Below, in pieces: positions 39,831 to 48,581 of a stretch of 64,000 bases of DNA (position 1 is its first letter; each line of letters starts with the position of its first letter). Both the position numbers and the translations under genes were made by a program. The DNA comes from Mycolicibacterium komanii (GTDB lineage Bacteria > Actinomycetota > Actinomycetes > Mycobacteriales > Mycobacteriaceae), in contig NZ_CVTA01000062.1 in the NCBI RefSeq assembly GCF_001050035.1, forward strand, positions 62,001 to 126,000. The letters run 5' to 3'. Under the pieces are notes generated by a model. The model did no database searches and was not told the DNA's origin. It saw nothing but the letters and a program-made list of their open reading frames with translations.

Positions 39831-40835
39831 TTACAGGTGGTGCTTGTAGGAGTCGTAATCGGCGTCGGGCTCACCCGTCGGCCGGAAGTGGTCGATGTTG
39901 TCGATGCCCAGGCCCCACTCCTCGCGTGGTTTCCAGACCGCCTCGACGCGCATTCCCATCCGGACCTCGGACGCCTCGATCTCGGTCACGAGGTGCAGGA
40001 AGGGGATATCGGCGCCGTCGAGCAGCACGTAGGCCGCGACGTACGGCGGCTTGATGCGCTGCCCGGCGAACGGGATGTTGATCACCGCGAACGTGGTGAC
40101 GGTGCCCTTGTCCGGCAACTCGATGAACTCGTCGAGCGCGAGGCCCGTCGCGGGATCGGCCTCCTTCGGCGGGAAGTACACCTTGCCGGGCTTGCCGTCG
40201 CGGCCGCGCTTGGTCCGCGCACCCAGCAGCTTGCCCTCCTCGAGCGCGCGCAGGAACGTGCTTTCGGGAAGCGATGCGGTGTGCTGGATTTCGATCGACG
40301 ACGGCGCCACCTGAACGGTGACCGGATCGCGATCGTCGGAGCCGCCCTCCGGTTCGGCGTCCTCACCGAGCGCGAAGTACGCGATGTCGGTGATGGCCCC
40401 GACCGGTTCCTCGACCCAGTGCGCATGCACCCGCGCGCCGGTGCTGATCTCGTCCGGGGAGTCGGCGTCGACCGCGTGCAGCAGCGGGGTGTCGGCACCG
40501 TCGAGTTTGATCAGCGCCCACGCGAACGGCCGGTCCAGCGGCTGTCCCTCCAGCGGGGCCGGCTGCCAGGTCCACGAAACCACGGTCCCGACCGGCGCCA
40601 CCGGTACGATTTCCGTCAATCGCTCGTAGGTCACGGGATCGAACTCGGCCGGCGGTACGTGCACCCGCCCGTCCGAACCGCGCACTCCGAGGATGCGTCG
40701 CTCGCGCAGGGCGGTGAAGAACTGGGACAGGAGTGGTCCGACTGAACGGGTGTAGTCGAATGAGAGCTTCAGCGGCGCTGAGAGCGGCGGCTCATGCGGA
40801 TCGATCTGCACCGGGCTGCTTTGGCTGGTCGTCAC
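39831..40835 (-). CDS. Tandem DUF35 (OB-fold) acyl-CoA-associated protein (Rv3521-like)
   Basis: A 334-residue protein made of two DUF35-type units: residues about 15-165 (LSFDYTRSVGPLLSQFFTAL, VVSWTWQP, ARVHAHWVEE) and about 180-334 (PESTFLRALEEGKLLGARTKRG, VTTFAVINIPF, GMRVEAVWKP). By analogy with ChsH2-Ltp2 it is probably the partner for Ltp4/Ltp3. The frame runs to 40871, but the KstR box (40845-40858) and a TTGAAA -35 lie there. The GTG at 40835 is therefore the better start, five bases after a TACTCG -10 candidate. Confidence 0.84.
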   Translation of the reverse strand: MTTSQSSPVQIDPHEPPLSAPLKLSFDYTRSVGPLLSQFFTALRERRILGVRGSDGRVHVPPAEFDPVTYERLTEIVPVAPVGTVVSWTWQPAPLEGQPLDRPFAWALIKLDGADTPLLHAVDADSPDEISTGARVHAHWVEEPVGAITDIAYFALGEDAEPEGGSDDRDPVTVQVAPSSIEIQHTASLPESTFLRALEEGKLLGARTKRGRDGKPGKVYFPPKEADPATGLALDEFIELPDKGTVTTFAVINIPFAGQRIKPPYVAAYVLLDGADIPFLHLVTEIEASEVRMGMRVEAVWKPREEWGLGIDNIDHFRPTGEPDADYDSYKHHL

Positions 40836-40844
40836 GGCATCGAG

Positions 40845-40858
40845 TAGAACAGGTTCTA
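40845..40858. promoter_or_regulatory. KstR box between the DUF35 and LLM (Rv3520c-like) genes
   Basis: TAGAACAGGTTCTA matches the consensus and is nearly palindromic. It is nine bases from the DUF35 GTG on the minus strand and 35 from the LLM ATG on the plus strand, so it should control both. Confidence 0.87.
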
Positions 40859-40893
40859 AGAATGGTTTCAAGACACCGTTATGAGGTCTGCGA

Positions 40894-41934
40894 ATGAAGC
40901 TCGGACTGCAGTTGGGTTATTGGGGCGCGCAACCGCCCGAGAACCACGCGGAACTGGTCGCCGCCGCCGAAGAGGCCGGCTTCGACACCGTGTTCACCGC
41001 CGAGGCCTGGGGCTCGGACGCCTACACGCCGCTGGCCTGGTGGGGCCGCGAAACCAAGCGCATGCGGCTGGGCACCTCGGTGATCCAATTGTCGGCGCGC
41101 ACCCCGACCGCGTGCGCGATGGCGGCGCTGACGCTCGACCACCTCTCCGGCGGTCGGCACATCCTCGGGCTGGGCGTGTCCGGACCGCAGGTGGTCGAGG
41201 GTTGGTACGGGCAGCGGTTCCCGAAGCCGCTGGCGCGCACCCGTGAGTACGTCGACATCCTGCGCCAGGTGTGGGCGCGCGAGGCGCCCGTGCGAAGCGA
41301 CGGCCCGCACTACCCGCTGCCGTTGACAGGTGAGGGAACGACGGGCCTGGGTAAGAACCTCAAGCCGATTACGCATCCGCTGCGGGCCGACATCCCGGTC
41401 ATGCTCGGCGCAGAGGGACCGAAGAACGTCGCGCTGGCCGCGGAGATCTGCGACGGCTGGCTGCCGATCTTCTACTCGCCACGCATCGCCGACATGTACA
41501 ACGAGTGGCTCGACGAGGGTTTCGCCCGGCCCGGCGCCCGCCGAAGCCGCGAGGATTTCGAGATCTGCGCGACGGCGCAGGTGGTCGTCACCGACGACCG
41601 CGCCGAGATGATGGAGCTGATGAAGCCGCACCTGGCGCTCTACATCGGCGGAATGGGCGCCGAGGACACCAACTTCCACGCCGACGTGTACCGCCGCATG
41701 GGTTATGCGGAAGTGGTCGACGAGGTGACGAAGCTGTTCCGCTCTGGACAAAAGGACGGCAAAGAGCGAGCGGCGAAGATCATCCCCGACGAGCTGGTCG
41801 ACGACTCGGCCATCGTCGGCGACCTCGGATACGTGCAGGAACAGATCAAGGCGTGGGAGGCCGCGGGCGTCACGATGATGGTCGTCGGCGCGCGTTCGCC
41901 CGAGCAGATTCGGGATCTCGCCGGGCTGGTCTGA
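40894..41934 (+). CDS. LLM-class F420-dependent oxidoreductase (Rv3520c-like)
   Basis: A 346-residue TIM-barrel enzyme, the size of Rv3520c. Motifs are LGYWGAQPPENHAELVAAAEEAGFDTVF (by parts, 8-35), LGTSVIQLSARTP and GRHILGLGVSGPQVVEGWYG (by parts, about 89-108). Probable F420 cofactor. It is KstR-associated through the box at 40845-40858. Substrate unknown. Rv3519-like and cyp142 genes follow after a strong hairpin. Confidence 0.85.
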   Translation: MKLGLQLGYWGAQPPENHAELVAAAEEAGFDTVFTAEAWGSDAYTPLAWWGRETKRMRLGTSVIQLSARTPTACAMAALTLDHLSGGRHILGLGVSGPQVVEGWYGQRFPKPLARTREYVDILRQVWAREAPVRSDGPHYPLPLTGEGTTGLGKNLKPITHPLRADIPVMLGAEGPKNVALAAEICDGWLPIFYSPRIADMYNEWLDEGFARPGARRSREDFEICATAQVVVTDDRAEMMELMKPHLALYIGGMGAEDTNFHADVYRRMGYAEVVDEVTKLFRSGQKDGKERAAKIIPDELVDDSAIVGDLGYVQEQIKAWEAAGVTMMVVGARSPEQIRDLAGLV

Positions 41935-41935
41935 T

Positions 41936-41968
41936 CGGGTAGACACTTCCTTGCTTGTTGTCTACCCG
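41936..41968 (+). terminator. Perfect 10-bp hairpin after the LLM gene
   Basis: CGGGTAGACA (41936-41945) pairs exactly with TGTCTACCCG (41959-41968) around a 13-base loop. It begins two bases after the LLM stop and ends 18 bp before the Rv3519-like ATG. It could terminate, attenuate, or protect the processed transcript. Confidence 0.65.
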
Positions 41969-41986
41969 GCGTTCTAGATTGACGCG

Positions 41987-42706
41987 ATGACCCAGCACAC
42001 CATCGCGGGCACGGTGCTCACCATGCCGGTCAAGATCCGCAAGGCGCATCAGCACATGGCGATGTTCTCGGTGGACGCCGAGGCCGCCCAGCGCATGATC
42101 GACTACAGCGGACTGAGGGTCTGCCGGTTCCTTCCGGGACGCGCGGTCGTGGTGCTGATGCTGATGCGCTACGAGGACGGCGACCTCGGCCAGTACTACG
42201 AGTACGGCACGAACGTGATGGTGAACCCACCGGGATCGGACGCATCCGGGCCGCGGGCCCTGCAGTCGGCGGGCGCGTTCATCCACCACCTGCCGGTCGA
42301 CCAGGCGTTCACCCTCGAGGCGGGCACCAAGATCTGGGGTTATCCGAAGGTCATGTCGGAGTTCACGATTCGGGACGGGCACACCTACTCGTTCGACGTC
42401 ACCATCGACGGCCAGTTCGCGGTCGGCATGGATTTCCGGCCCGGCCTTCCGGCCCCGGCTGCGTTCACGTCGAAGCCGCAGGCGCATCCGACCTACTCGT
42501 GTCGCGACGGGGTGCTGCGCCGCACCGTCGGCGAGATGAGGCTGAGCGACGTGCGCTACCGGCCGGGCGGCGCCCGGGTCCGGCTCGGCGAACATCCCTA
42601 TGCGAAGGAACTGGCCGCACTAGGCTTTCCCAAACGCGCGTTGTTCTCCAGTTCGGCTGGGAACGTTCAGATGTCGTTCGCGGACGCAGAGGAGCTTCGA
42701 TCGTGA
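41987..42706 (+). CDS. Acetoacetate decarboxylase-like protein (Rv3519-like)
   Basis: A 239-residue protein of the acetoacetate-decarboxylase fold. VMVNPPGSDASG, GTKIWGYPKVMSEFTIRDG and QFAVGMDFRPGLP are typical of this fold. The catalytic lysine of true decarboxylases would be in the KIWGYPK segment; whether it is active is uncertain. Overlaps cyp142 by four bases (GTGA), so they are co-translated. Confidence 0.8.
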   Translation: MTQHTIAGTVLTMPVKIRKAHQHMAMFSVDAEAAQRMIDYSGLRVCRFLPGRAVVVLMLMRYEDGDLGQYYEYGTNVMVNPPGSDASGPRALQSAGAFIHHLPVDQAFTLEAGTKIWGYPKVMSEFTIRDGHTYSFDVTIDGQFAVGMDFRPGLPAPAAFTSKPQAHPTYSCRDGVLRRTVGEMRLSDVRYRPGGARVRLGEHPYAKELAALGFPKRALFSSSAGNVQMSFADAEELRS

Positions 42707-43911
42707 CTGTCACGGCACCGCAGACCAAACCGGACGTCGACCTGACGGACGGCGCCTTCTACGCCGGCGACTCGCGGTCGGCGTACAAGTGGATGCGCGA
42801 GAACGAACCGGTCTTCCGCGACCGCAACGGATTGGCTGCCGCCGCAACCTATGCCGCGGTGATCGAGGCCGAGCGCAATCCGGAGTTGTTCTCCAACGCC
42901 GGCGGCATCCGACCCGACCAGCCGGGCGTCGAGATGATGATCGAGATGGACGACCCGCAGCACCTGTTGCGACGCAAGCTCGTCAACGCCGGCTTCACCC
43001 GCAAGCGGGTCAAGGACCTCGAGGGGTCGATCGCGAACCTGTGCGACACGCTGATCGACAACGTGTGTGAGCGCGGCGAGTGCGACTTCGTGTGGGACAT
43101 CGCGGCGCCGCTGCCGATGGCCGTCATCGGCGACATGCTCGGGGTGCGTCCCGAGGAGCGCGAGATGTTCCTCAAGTGGTCCGACGATCTGGTCAGCTTC
43201 TTGAGTAGCACCGCCGACCCGGAGCAGTTCCAGCTGACGATGGACGCGTTCGCCGCCTACAGCGAGTACATGATGGGCATGATCGCGGCCCGCAAGGAGG
43301 AGCCGACCGACGATCTGGTCAGTGTGCTGGTGCACTCTGAGGTCGAGGGGAGCAAGCTCGAAGACCATCAGATCGTCACCGAGGTGCTGCTGCTGTTGAT
43401 CGGCGGCGACGAGACCACCCGGCACACGCTCTCCGGCGGCACCCGGCAGTTGGTGCTGCATCCCGATCAGCACCGGCGGCTCGCGGGCGATCTGTCGTTG
43501 TTGCCCAACGCGATCGAGGAGATGCTGCGGTGGACGGCGCCGGTGAAGAACATGGCGCGGACCATCACCGCCGACACCGAGTTCCACGGGACCGCGCTCG
43601 CGGAGGGCGAGAAGATGATCCTGCTGTTCGAGTCGGCCAACTTCGACGAGGCGGTGTTCGAGAATCCCGAGTCCTTCGATATCGAGCGCTATCCGAACAA
43701 CCACCTGGCGTTCGGCTTCGGCACCCACTTCTGCCTGGGTAATCAGCTCGCGCGGCTCGAGCTGTCGATCATGCAGACCAAACTGCTGCAGCGGCTTCCG
43801 GATCTGCGCCTGGCCTCCGACGGCGAATTGCCGTTGCGCCCGGCGAATTTCGTGAGCGGTTTGGAGCAGATGCCGGTGGTGTTCACGCCGTCGGCGAAAG
43901 TGCTCAGCTGA
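42703..43911 (+). CDS. cyp142: CYP142, sterol C26-oxidising P450
   Basis: A 402-residue cytochrome P450. CYP142 oxidises the cholesterol side-chain terminus with opposite stereochemistry to CYP125 and can back it up. The heme motif is AFGFGTHFCLGNQ with axial Cys344, the I-helix reads LIGGDETTRH, and ExxR is EEMLRW. The GTG start overlaps the Rv3519-like stop. The reading frame extends upstream to 42499, but that part is only the shadow of the decarboxylase-like gene. Confidence 0.9.
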   Translation: MTVTAPQTKPDVDLTDGAFYAGDSRSAYKWMRENEPVFRDRNGLAAAATYAAVIEAERNPELFSNAGGIRPDQPGVEMMIEMDDPQHLLRRKLVNAGFTRKRVKDLEGSIANLCDTLIDNVCERGECDFVWDIAAPLPMAVIGDMLGVRPEEREMFLKWSDDLVSFLSSTADPEQFQLTMDAFAAYSEYMMGMIAARKEEPTDDLVSVLVHSEVEGSKLEDHQIVTEVLLLLIGGDETTRHTLSGGTRQLVLHPDQHRRLAGDLSLLPNAIEEMLRWTAPVKNMARTITADTEFHGTALAEGEKMILLFESANFDEAVFENPESFDIERYPNNHLAFGFGTHFCLGNQLARLELSIMQTKLLQRLPDLRLASDGELPLRPANFVSGLEQMPVVFTPSAKVLS

Positions 43912-43928
43912 CGCGCCACCGCTTCCCG

Positions 43929-43988
43929 CGAACGTGCGCTGAGATCGATTTTCAGGCCGACATTTCGATCTGATTGCACATTCGGCGA
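43929..43988. repeat. 60-bp palindromic element, copy A
   Basis: Imperfect inverted repeat with outer arms CGAACGTG and CACATTCG and inner arms AGATCGA/TCGATCT. About 80 percent identical (48 of 60) to the element at 44848-44907, in the same orientation and of equal length. It contains the last 11 codons and stop of the Rv3517-like gene. Confidence 0.8.
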
Positions 43989-44812
43989 TTCCACTCGGTC
44001 GTCAAGCGGGCGATGATCACGGCTTCGGTGTCCAGCGATGTCACGCGGATGTGCTTCCACCCGAGGTCGGTTAGCGCGTCGTGGCGACGAATGTCGGCGT
44101 TGAATCGGACGGCACCGCGATGGTGCTCGCCGTCATAGTCGAGCCCCAGCTTCAGCTCCTTCCAACCCATGTCGACTATCGCGACGAGGACGCCGTACTC
44201 GTTGTAGACGGGGACTTGCGTCCGCGGCGGCGGAAACCCGTGACGGATGACAAGCAGCCGAAGCCACGTTTCCTTCGGAGACTCGGCGCCGGCATCGACG
44301 AGGCTGATCGCCCGGCGTGCTTTGCGGATGCTGCGGCGGCCGCGGTATCGCTCGGCGAGCGCCTCAACATCCGTCAGCGTGAGGTGTGTCGCGTGAGCCA
44401 ACGCGTCCACAGCCGCGACAGCTTTACCGAGTGGATACCGGCACGCCAGATCGAGCGCGGTGCGTGGGGGTGTCGTCACAGGGATGCCGTCGACGACCGT
44501 GATCTCGTCGTCGGTCACGGCGTCTGACCACGCGCGGATCCCGCTCGGCGGGCGCCGGTTGGCATAGAGAATCTCGGCGGGCCGATTCGCGTCGACCCAC
44601 TTGGCTTTGTAGAGCGCCGACGCCGATTGTCCGGCGACGACGCCGCGGCGCCTACTCCATAACCACGCCGCCTTTGCGCGCAGCGGCGCCGAGAGTTCGG
44701 TCGCCGGCGCGGTATAGACATCCGGGTGTACGCGCACGAATCGGGTGAGTAGGTCGTACTTCGTCAGCCGACCGGCCGCGACGGCTTCGCTGCCGATGAA
44801 GGGTTCAACCAT
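43952..44812 (-). CDS. Conserved hypothetical with nuclease-like C-terminus (Rv3517-like)
   Basis: A 286-residue protein in the position of Rv3517. The N-terminal part (GRLTKYDLLTRFVRVHPDVYTAP, SASALYKAKW, TTPPRTALDLACRYP) resembles AbiEi/transcriptional-regulator-type proteins of mycobacteria. The C-terminal part (LKLGLDYDGEHHRG, then HDALTDLGWKHIRV) looks like a DUF559/very-short-patch-repair endonuclease core. The function is unknown. Both ends lie at 60-bp palindromic repeats, and the C-terminal residues are encoded in the repeat. Composition is a little less GC-rich than the sterol genes. Confidence 0.72.
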   Translation of the reverse strand: MVEPFIGSEAVAAGRLTKYDLLTRFVRVHPDVYTAPATELSAPLRAKAAWLWSRRRGVVAGQSASALYKAKWVDANRPAEILYANRRPPSGIRAWSDAVTDDEITVVDGIPVTTPPRTALDLACRYPLGKAVAAVDALAHATHLTLTDVEALAERYRGRRSIRKARRAISLVDAGAESPKETWLRLLVIRHGFPPPRTQVPVYNEYGVLVAIVDMGWKELKLGLDYDGEHHRGAVRFNADIRRHDALTDLGWKHIRVTSLDTEAVIIARLTTEWNRRMCNQIEMSA

Positions 44813-44847
44813 GGCCGAAGTCTGCTGACGACCACAGACAAGTTCAC

Positions 44848-44907
44848 CGAACGTGTACTGAGATCGAAAATCAGGCCGCTTTGTCGATCTGGATGCACGT
44901 TCGGCGA
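44848..44907. repeat. 60-bp palindromic element, copy B
   Basis: CGAACGTG and CACGTTCG form the outer arms, AGATCGA and TCGATCT the inner arms. It lies just upstream of the Rv3517-like start and 17 bp before the echA19 stop. Same family as 43929-43988. Confidence 0.82.
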
Positions 44908-44923
44908 ACCGGGGGGCCGGGCG

Positions 44924-45724
44924 CTACTTCATCTGGAAATTCGGGGCCCGCTTCTCCTTGAACGCTCGCGGGCCCTCCTTGGCGTCGTCGCTGAGGAACA
45001 CCGGGATGCCGTTGGCGGTGTCGGGCTTGAACGCCTCGTTCTCGTGCATGCCCTCGGTCTCGCGGATGGTCTTCAGGATCGCCTGCACGGCCAGCGGCCC
45101 GTTGTTGTTGATCACCTCGGCGATCTCCAGCGCCTTGTCCAATGCGGTTCCGTCCGGCACCACGTAGCCGATCAGCCCGTATTCCTTGGCCTCGGCGGCG
45201 GTGATGTGGCGTCCGGTCAGCAGCAGATCGCACGCGATGGTGTACGGAATCTGGCGTACCAGCCGGACTGCCGAGCCGCCCATCGGATACAGGCTCCACT
45301 TGGCCTCGGAGATGCCGAACTTGGCGCTCTCACCCGCGATGCGGATGTCGGTGCCCTGCAGGATCTCGGTGCCGCCGGCGATCGCAGGCCCCTCGACCGC
45401 GGCGATCAGGGGCTTCGTCAGCCGACGCCCCTTCAGCAGCGCGTCGATGCGCGAGGGGTCGTAGCTGCCGTCTTTGAACGAGTCGCCCGGCGGCTTGGCC
45501 GTCGCGGCCTTGAGGTCCATGCCCGCGCAGAAGTAGCCGCCGGCGCCGGTGAGGATGCAGGTGCGGATCTCGGGATCGTTGTCCACGCGGTCCCAGGCGT
45601 CGACCATGATCGAGAGCATCTCGGTCGAGAGCGCGTTGCGCGCCTCGGGCCGGTTCAGCGTCACGATCAGGGTGTGTCCGCGCTGCTCAATGAGGGCGTC
45701 GGGGCCCTTCTGGGGATCACTCAC
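44924..45724 (-). CDS. echA19: EchA19, side-chain enoyl-CoA hydratase
   Basis: A 266-residue crotonase. In M. tuberculosis EchA19 hydrates cholesterol-derived steroid enoyl-CoAs. Oxyanion-hole segments are [15 protein letters not shown] (about 60-74) and [19 protein letters not shown] (about 112-130); the glutamate of [13 protein letters not shown] (about 138-150) fits the catalytic region. The GTG start has GGAAGG upstream. Divergent from fadD19 with a KstR box between. Confidence 0.88.
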   Translation of the reverse strand: MSDPQKGPDALIEQRGHTLIVTLNRPEARNALSTEMLSIMVDAWDRVDNDPEIRTCILTGAGGYFCAGMDLKAATAKPPGDSFKDGSYDPSRIDALLKGRRLTKPLIAAVEGPAIAGGTEILQGTDIRIAGESAKFGISEAKWSLYPMGGSAVRLVRQIPYTIACDLLLTGRHITAAEAKEYGLIGYVVPDGTALDKALEIAEVINNNGPLAVQAILKTIRETEGMHENEAFKPDTANGIPVFLSDDAKEGPRAFKEKRAPNFQMK

Positions 45725-45757
45725 AGTGGTTCGCCTTCCAGCGTCGATGCCACAGAC

Positions 45758-45786
45758 TTGTCTGGAAATGTAACACGTTCTAGTTT
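45758..45786 (+). promoter_or_regulatory. fadD19 promoter with embedded KstR box
   Basis: TTGTCT (45758-45763), a 17-bp spacer and TAGTTT (45781-45786); the KstR box TGTAACACGTTCTA occupies 45769-45782 and its last TA starts the -10. Seven bases later comes the fadD19 GTG, so a leaderless message is predicted. The box is also 45 bp upstream of echA19. Confidence 0.8.
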
Positions 45787-45793
45787 AGGTTCC

Positions 45794-47446
45794 GTGGCCC
45801 TGAACATCGCTGATCTAGCCGAGCACGCCATAGATGCCGTGCCAGACCGTGTCGCCCTCATCTGCGGCGACGACCAGCTGACCTACGCCCAACTGGAGGA
45901 GCAGGCCAACCGGTTCGCCCACTACCTGCTGGACCAGGGCGTCAGGAAGGACGACAAGGTCGGCCTTTACTGCCGCAACCGCAACGAGATCGTCGTTGCG
46001 ATGCTGGGCATCGTCAAGGCCGGCGCCATCCTGGTCAACGTCAACTTCCGCTACGTCGAGGGTGAGCTGAAGTACCTGTTCGAGAACTCCGACATGGTCG
46101 CGCTGGTGCACGAGCGCCGCTACGCCGACCGCGTCGCGAACGTGCTTCCCGAGACCCCCGCCGTGAAGACCGTCCTGGTGATCGAGGACGGCAGCGACGA
46201 CGATTTCGAGCGCTACGGCGGCGTCGAGTTCTACTCCGCGCTCGAACAGGGTTCACCGGAACGCGATTTCGGCGCGCGCAGCGAGGACGACATCTACCTG
46301 CTCTACACCGGCGGCACCACCGGCTTCCCCAAGGGCGTGATGTGGCGCCACGAGGACATTTACCGGGTGTTGTTCGGCGGCACCGACTTTGCCACCGGTG
46401 AGTTCGTCAAGGACGAGCACGACCTGGCCAAGGCCGCCGCGGAGAACCCGCCGATGGTCCGCTACCCGATCCCGCCGATGATTCACGGCGCCACCCAGTC
46501 GGCGACCTGGATGTCGCTGTTCTCCGGTCAAACCACCGTGCTGGCACCGGAATTCGACGCCGACGAGGTCTGGCAGACCATCGAGAAGCACAAGGTGAAC
46601 CTGCTGTTCTTCACCGGCGACGCGATGGCCCGTCCGCTGCTCGACGCGCTGACCAAGCTGCACGACGCCGGTCACGAGCCGGACCTGTCCTCGCTGTTCC
46701 TGCTCGCGAGCACGGCCGCGTTGTTCTCGACCAGCATCAAGGAGAAGTTCCTCGAACTGCTGCCCAACCGCGTGATCACCGACTCGATCGGATCCTCGGA
46801 GACCGGCTTCGGCGGCACCAGCATCGTCGCCAAGGGCCAGTCGCACACCGGCGGTCCGCGGGTGACGATCGACCACCGCACCGTCGTCCTCGACGAGGAC
46901 GGCAACGAGGTCAAGCCCGGCTCGGGTGTGCGCGGGTTGATCGCCAAGAAGGGCAACATCCCGGTCGGCTACTACAAGGACGAAGAAAAAACCCGGCAGA
47001 CCTTCCGAACCTTCAACGGAATTCGCTACGCCATCCCCGGGGACTACGCGGAGGTTGAGCCCGACGGCACCGTCACCATGCTCGGCCGCGGCTCACAGTC
47101 GATCAACAGCGGCGGCGAGAAGATCTATCCCGAAGAGGTCGAGGCCGCGCTCAAGGGGCACCCCGACGTGTTCGACGCTCTGGTGGTCGGTGTTCCCGAC
47201 GAGCGCTACGGTCAGTGCGTCGCTGCCGTCGTGCACCGCCGTCCTGGCACCAACCCGACTCTGGCCGAACTCGACACGTTCGTGCGCCGCGAGATCGCCG
47301 GATACAAAGTGCCGCGCAAGATCTGGTGGGTCGACGACATCCACCGCACGCCTGCCGGCAAGCCGGACTACCGGTGGGCCAAGGACGTCACCGAAGAGCG
47401 CGAGGCCGACGAGGTACACGCCAACCACGTGGGGTCGACGTCGTGA
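45794..47446 (+). CDS. fadD19: FadD19, steroid side-chain acyl-CoA synthetase
   Basis: A 550-residue ANL-family CoA ligase (M. tuberculosis FadD19 is of nearly the same length). It activates the C26/C27 acid made by CYP125/CYP142 and is needed for branched sterol side chains. The AMP-binding P-loop YTGGTTGFPKG is at 171-181; GSSETGFGG and the hinge GRGSQSINSGGEKIYPEEVE (about 430-449) follow. The GTG at 45794 is chosen because it follows the KstR box and promoter; the frame upstream to 45044 is the antisense shadow of echA19. Overlaps the next gene by four bases. Confidence 0.93.
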   Translation: MALNIADLAEHAIDAVPDRVALICGDDQLTYAQLEEQANRFAHYLLDQGVRKDDKVGLYCRNRNEIVVAMLGIVKAGAILVNVNFRYVEGELKYLFENSDMVALVHERRYADRVANVLPETPAVKTVLVIEDGSDDDFERYGGVEFYSALEQGSPERDFGARSEDDIYLLYTGGTTGFPKGVMWRHEDIYRVLFGGTDFATGEFVKDEHDLAKAAAENPPMVRYPIPPMIHGATQSATWMSLFSGQTTVLAPEFDADEVWQTIEKHKVNLLFFTGDAMARPLLDALTKLHDAGHEPDLSSLFLLASTAALFSTSIKEKFLELLPNRVITDSIGSSETGFGGTSIVAKGQSHTGGPRVTIDHRTVVLDEDGNEVKPGSGVRGLIAKKGNIPVGYYKDEEKTRQTFRTFNGIRYAIPGDYAEVEPDGTVTMLGRGSQSINSGGEKIYPEEVEAALKGHPDVFDALVVGVPDERYGQCVAAVVHRRPGTNPTLAELDTFVRREIAGYKVPRKIWWVDDIHRTPAGKPDYRWAKDVTEEREADEVHANHVGSTS

Positions 47447-48573
47447 CCGGAATGCACACCGAACTCTGCGATCGGTTCGGCATCGAGTACCCGATCTTCG
47501 TCTTCACGCCGTCGGAGAAGGTCGCCGCGGCGGTCAGCAAGGCGGGTGGCCTCGGCGTGCTGGGCTGCGTGCGGTTCAACTCGGCCGACGATCTCGAGAA
47601 CGTGTTGTGCTGGATGGACGAGAACACCGACGGCAAGCCGTACGGCGTCGACGTGGTGATGCCCGCCAAGGTGCCGCAGGAGGGCACCGCGGTCGACATC
47701 AACAAGCTGATCCCGCAGAGCCATCGCGATTTCGTCGACAAAACCCTTGCCGACCTTGGTGTTCCGCCGCTTCCGGAGGACGAGGCGCGCAACGAGGGCG
47801 TGCTCGGATGGCTGCACTCCGTGGCGCGCTCGCACGTCGAGGTCGCGCTCAAGCACCCGATCAAGCTGATCGCGAACGCCCTCGGGTCACCGCCGAAGGA
47901 CGTCATCGACCAGGTGCACGCCGCGGGCGTTCCCGTTGCGGCCCTGGCCGGCAGCGCCAAACACGCTCAGCGGCATGTGGACAACGGCGTCGACATCGTC
48001 GTCGCCCAGGGGCATGAGGCCGGCGGGCACACCGGTGAGATCGGCTCGATGGTGCTGTGGCCCGAAATCGTCGACGCGCTTGGCGGTAAGGCCCCAGTGC
48101 TGGCCGCCGGCGGCATCGGCACGGGCAGGCAGGTGGCCGCGGCGCTGGCGCTCGGCGCGTCGGGTGTGTGGATGGGTTCGGCGTTCCTGACATCGGCCGA
48201 GTACGACCTCGGACACCGCAAGCCCAGCGGCATCTCGACGATCCAGGAGGGACTGCTGCGGGCGACGTCGGCCGACACCGTGCGTCGCCGGATCTACACC
48301 GGCAAGCCCGCTCGTCTGCTCAAGACGAAGTGGACCGACGCGTGGGATGCTCCTGTTGCGCCCGAGCCGTTGCCGATGCCGCTGCAGAACATCCTCGTCA
48401 GCGAGGCGCACCAGCGCATGAACGAGTCGGACAACCCCGACACCGTGGCGATGCCGGTGGGGCAGATCGTCGGCCGGATGAACGAGATCCGCCCGGTCGC
48501 CGACATCATCGCCGAGTTGGTGGAGGGTTTCGAGGAGGCCACCCGCCGCCTCGACGGCATCCGCGGCGACTGA
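47443..48573 (+). CDS. Nitronate monooxygenase-like flavoprotein
   Basis: A 376-residue FMN-barrel protein of the same superfamily as IpdC. Motifs are IVVAQGHEAGGHTGEIGSMV (about 185-204), PVLAAGGIGTGRQVAAALALGASGVWMG (by parts). Coupled to fadD19 by a GTGA overlap, so likely KstR-controlled. It could act as an enoyl reductase/dehydrogenase on sterol CoA intermediates, but this is inference. No counterpart lies here in M. tuberculosis as I recall that region. Confidence 0.8.
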   Translation: MTGMHTELCDRFGIEYPIFVFTPSEKVAAAVSKAGGLGVLGCVRFNSADDLENVLCWMDENTDGKPYGVDVVMPAKVPQEGTAVDINKLIPQSHRDFVDKTLADLGVPPLPEDEARNEGVLGWLHSVARSHVEVALKHPIKLIANALGSPPKDVIDQVHAAGVPVAALAGSAKHAQRHVDNGVDIVVAQGHEAGGHTGEIGSMVLWPEIVDALGGKAPVLAAGGIGTGRQVAAALALGASGVWMGSAFLTSAEYDLGHRKPSGISTIQEGLLRATSADTVRRRIYTGKPARLLKTKWTDAWDAPVAPEPLPMPLQNILVSEAHQRMNESDNPDTVAMPVGQIVGRMNEIRPVADIIAELVEGFEEATRRLDGIRGD

Positions 48574-48581
48574 CTTCCCCA

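Noticed and set aside
40836..40871. Earlier ATG for the tandem DUF35 gene
   Set aside because: It would place the KstR box and -35 inside the coding region; the GTG at 40835 fits better.
45044..45793. Extension of the fadD19 frame upstream by 250 codons
   Set aside because: It is the antisense shadow of echA19 and would cross the KstR box and promoter.
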